A program made the position numbers and the translations under genes. Below are positions 24,764 to 25,194 of a stretch of 25,194 nucleotides of DNA, in pieces (the first letter of the stretch is position 1; the number at the start of each line of letters is the position of its first letter). The notes beneath the pieces were generated by a model. It was not told the origin of the DNA. It was given only the letters and a program-made list of their open reading frames with translations, and ran no database searches. This DNA comes from Gammaproteobacteria bacterium (GTDB lineage Bacteria > Pseudomonadota > Gammaproteobacteria > Pseudomonadales > Pseudomonadaceae). The stretch lies in contig JAAZJF010000049.1 in the NCBI GenBank assembly GCA_012800475.1, positions 1 through 25,194 on the forward strand, written 5' to 3'.

Positions 24764-25194
24764 ATGAAACGATTTAATTTACGCAACGAGATTTTATTGC
24801 AATTGGTCGAGTCCGCTCAAGACGGTATCGTTGTCGCGGAAAAAGAAGGAGACGACACGATTTTAGTTTACGTCAATCCGGCTTTTGAGCAGTTAACCGG
24901 CTATAGCGCTGAAGAAATCTTGTATCAAGACTGCCGTTTTTTACAAGGCGAAGACACCAATGTCGAAGCTGTGAAAGTCATTCGTGAAGCCATCACGGAT
25001 GAAGTACCGGTGCGTACGATACTGAAAAACTACCGCAAAGACGGCTCTATTTTCTGGAATGAATTGAGCGTGACACCTTTTTTTGATGAGGTGGATCAAA
25101 TCACCTACTACATCGGCATTCAAAAAGATGTCACCACACAAGTTGAGCTGTCCTTAGAGCTTGAAGCTGCACGCGCCACGATTAACGAACTCAA
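24764..25194 (+). CDS. Blue-light LOV-domain photoreceptor, cut by window end
   Basis: Flavin-binding LOV protein, at least 143 residues; the frame is still open at the window end. I translated from the ATG at 24764. The core runs from about residue 17 (AQDGIVVAEKEGDD) to 125. The photoactive motif is YQDCRFLQG with Cys57, the residue that forms the flavin-cysteinyl adduct; Asp replaces the usual Asn before Cys. Other landmarks are NPAFEQLTGYSAEEIL, NYRKDGSIFWNELSVTP and YYIGIQKDVT, where Gln contacts flavin. The sequence closely follows the short LOV proteins of Pseudomonas putida (PpSB1-LOV, about 142 residues, also YQDCRFLQ), which lack an effector domain. A C-terminal helix (VELSLELEAARATINEL) is starting, so it may end soon or continue into an effector. 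AAGG lies 6 nt before the ATG. Confidence 0.92.
   Translation, partial: MKRFNLRNEILLQLVESAQDGIVVAEKEGDDTILVYVNPAFEQLTGYSAEEILYQDCRFLQGEDTNVEAVKVIREAITDEVPVRTILKNYRKDGSIFWNELSVTPFFDEVDQITYYIGIQKDVTTQVELSLELEAARATINEL

Overview
The window looks like chromosomal core sequence from a low-GC relative of Pseudomonas. The strongest marker is an MvaT/MvaU-type H-NS protein, which is essentially restricted to pseudomonads. Several blocks also follow P. aeruginosa gene order as I remember it: dapA-bamC, gcvR-like, bcp, tusA-like and bepA (PA1005-PA1011 area); purU-mvaT-sbcB (PA4314-4316); uspE-pyk (PA4328-4329). By eye the base composition is near 50% GC, well below typical Pseudomonas, which would suit a genus such as Denitrificimonas or Thiopseudomonas. 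That placement is inference. No rRNA, tRNA, CRISPR array, prophage or intact insertion sequence was seen.

Layout. Positions 1-5442 (minus strand) hold dapA, bamC, purC and the first 814 codons of dnaE. The spacing could make one transcription unit, with a strong hairpin between bamC and purC. Divergent from dapA, gcvR-like and bcp form a plus-strand pair (5619-6658). It ends only 6 bp from the convergent tusA-like gene, and bepA (7052-8485) reads divergently from that. A possible small protein gene and purU follow on the minus strand. A 480-bp AT-rich spacer then carries a good sigma-70 promoter and dyads upstream of mvaT, which ends in a textbook terminator. Next come sbcB (minus), an isolated DUF4350-like membrane protein gene, uspE and pyk (plus, with a terminator), pdxB (minus) and a NorM-like MATE pump (plus). 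A 554-bp non-coding stretch, rich in inverted repeats, separates the pump from a 1637-residue alpha-2-macroglobulin lipoprotein (minus). A second non-coding spacer (24357-24763) leads into a blue-light LOV photoreceptor cut by the window end.

Functionally the genes are mostly housekeeping: replication (dnaE), purine and formate metabolism (purC, purU), lysine/cell-wall precursor synthesis (dapA), outer-membrane assembly and its quality control (bamC, bepA), peroxide defence (bcp), nucleoid silencing (mvaT), DNA repair (sbcB), glycolysis (pyk) and PLP synthesis (pdxB). The less ordinary points are: a long, yeast-like PurC where P. aeruginosa has the short form; dnaE sitting behind purC; a thioester alpha-2-macroglobulin with no PBP1c partner beside it; DnaA-box palindromes in both spacers flanking that gene; a DUF4350 gene without its usual MoxR/DUF58 neighbours; and a short-LOV-type photoreceptor.
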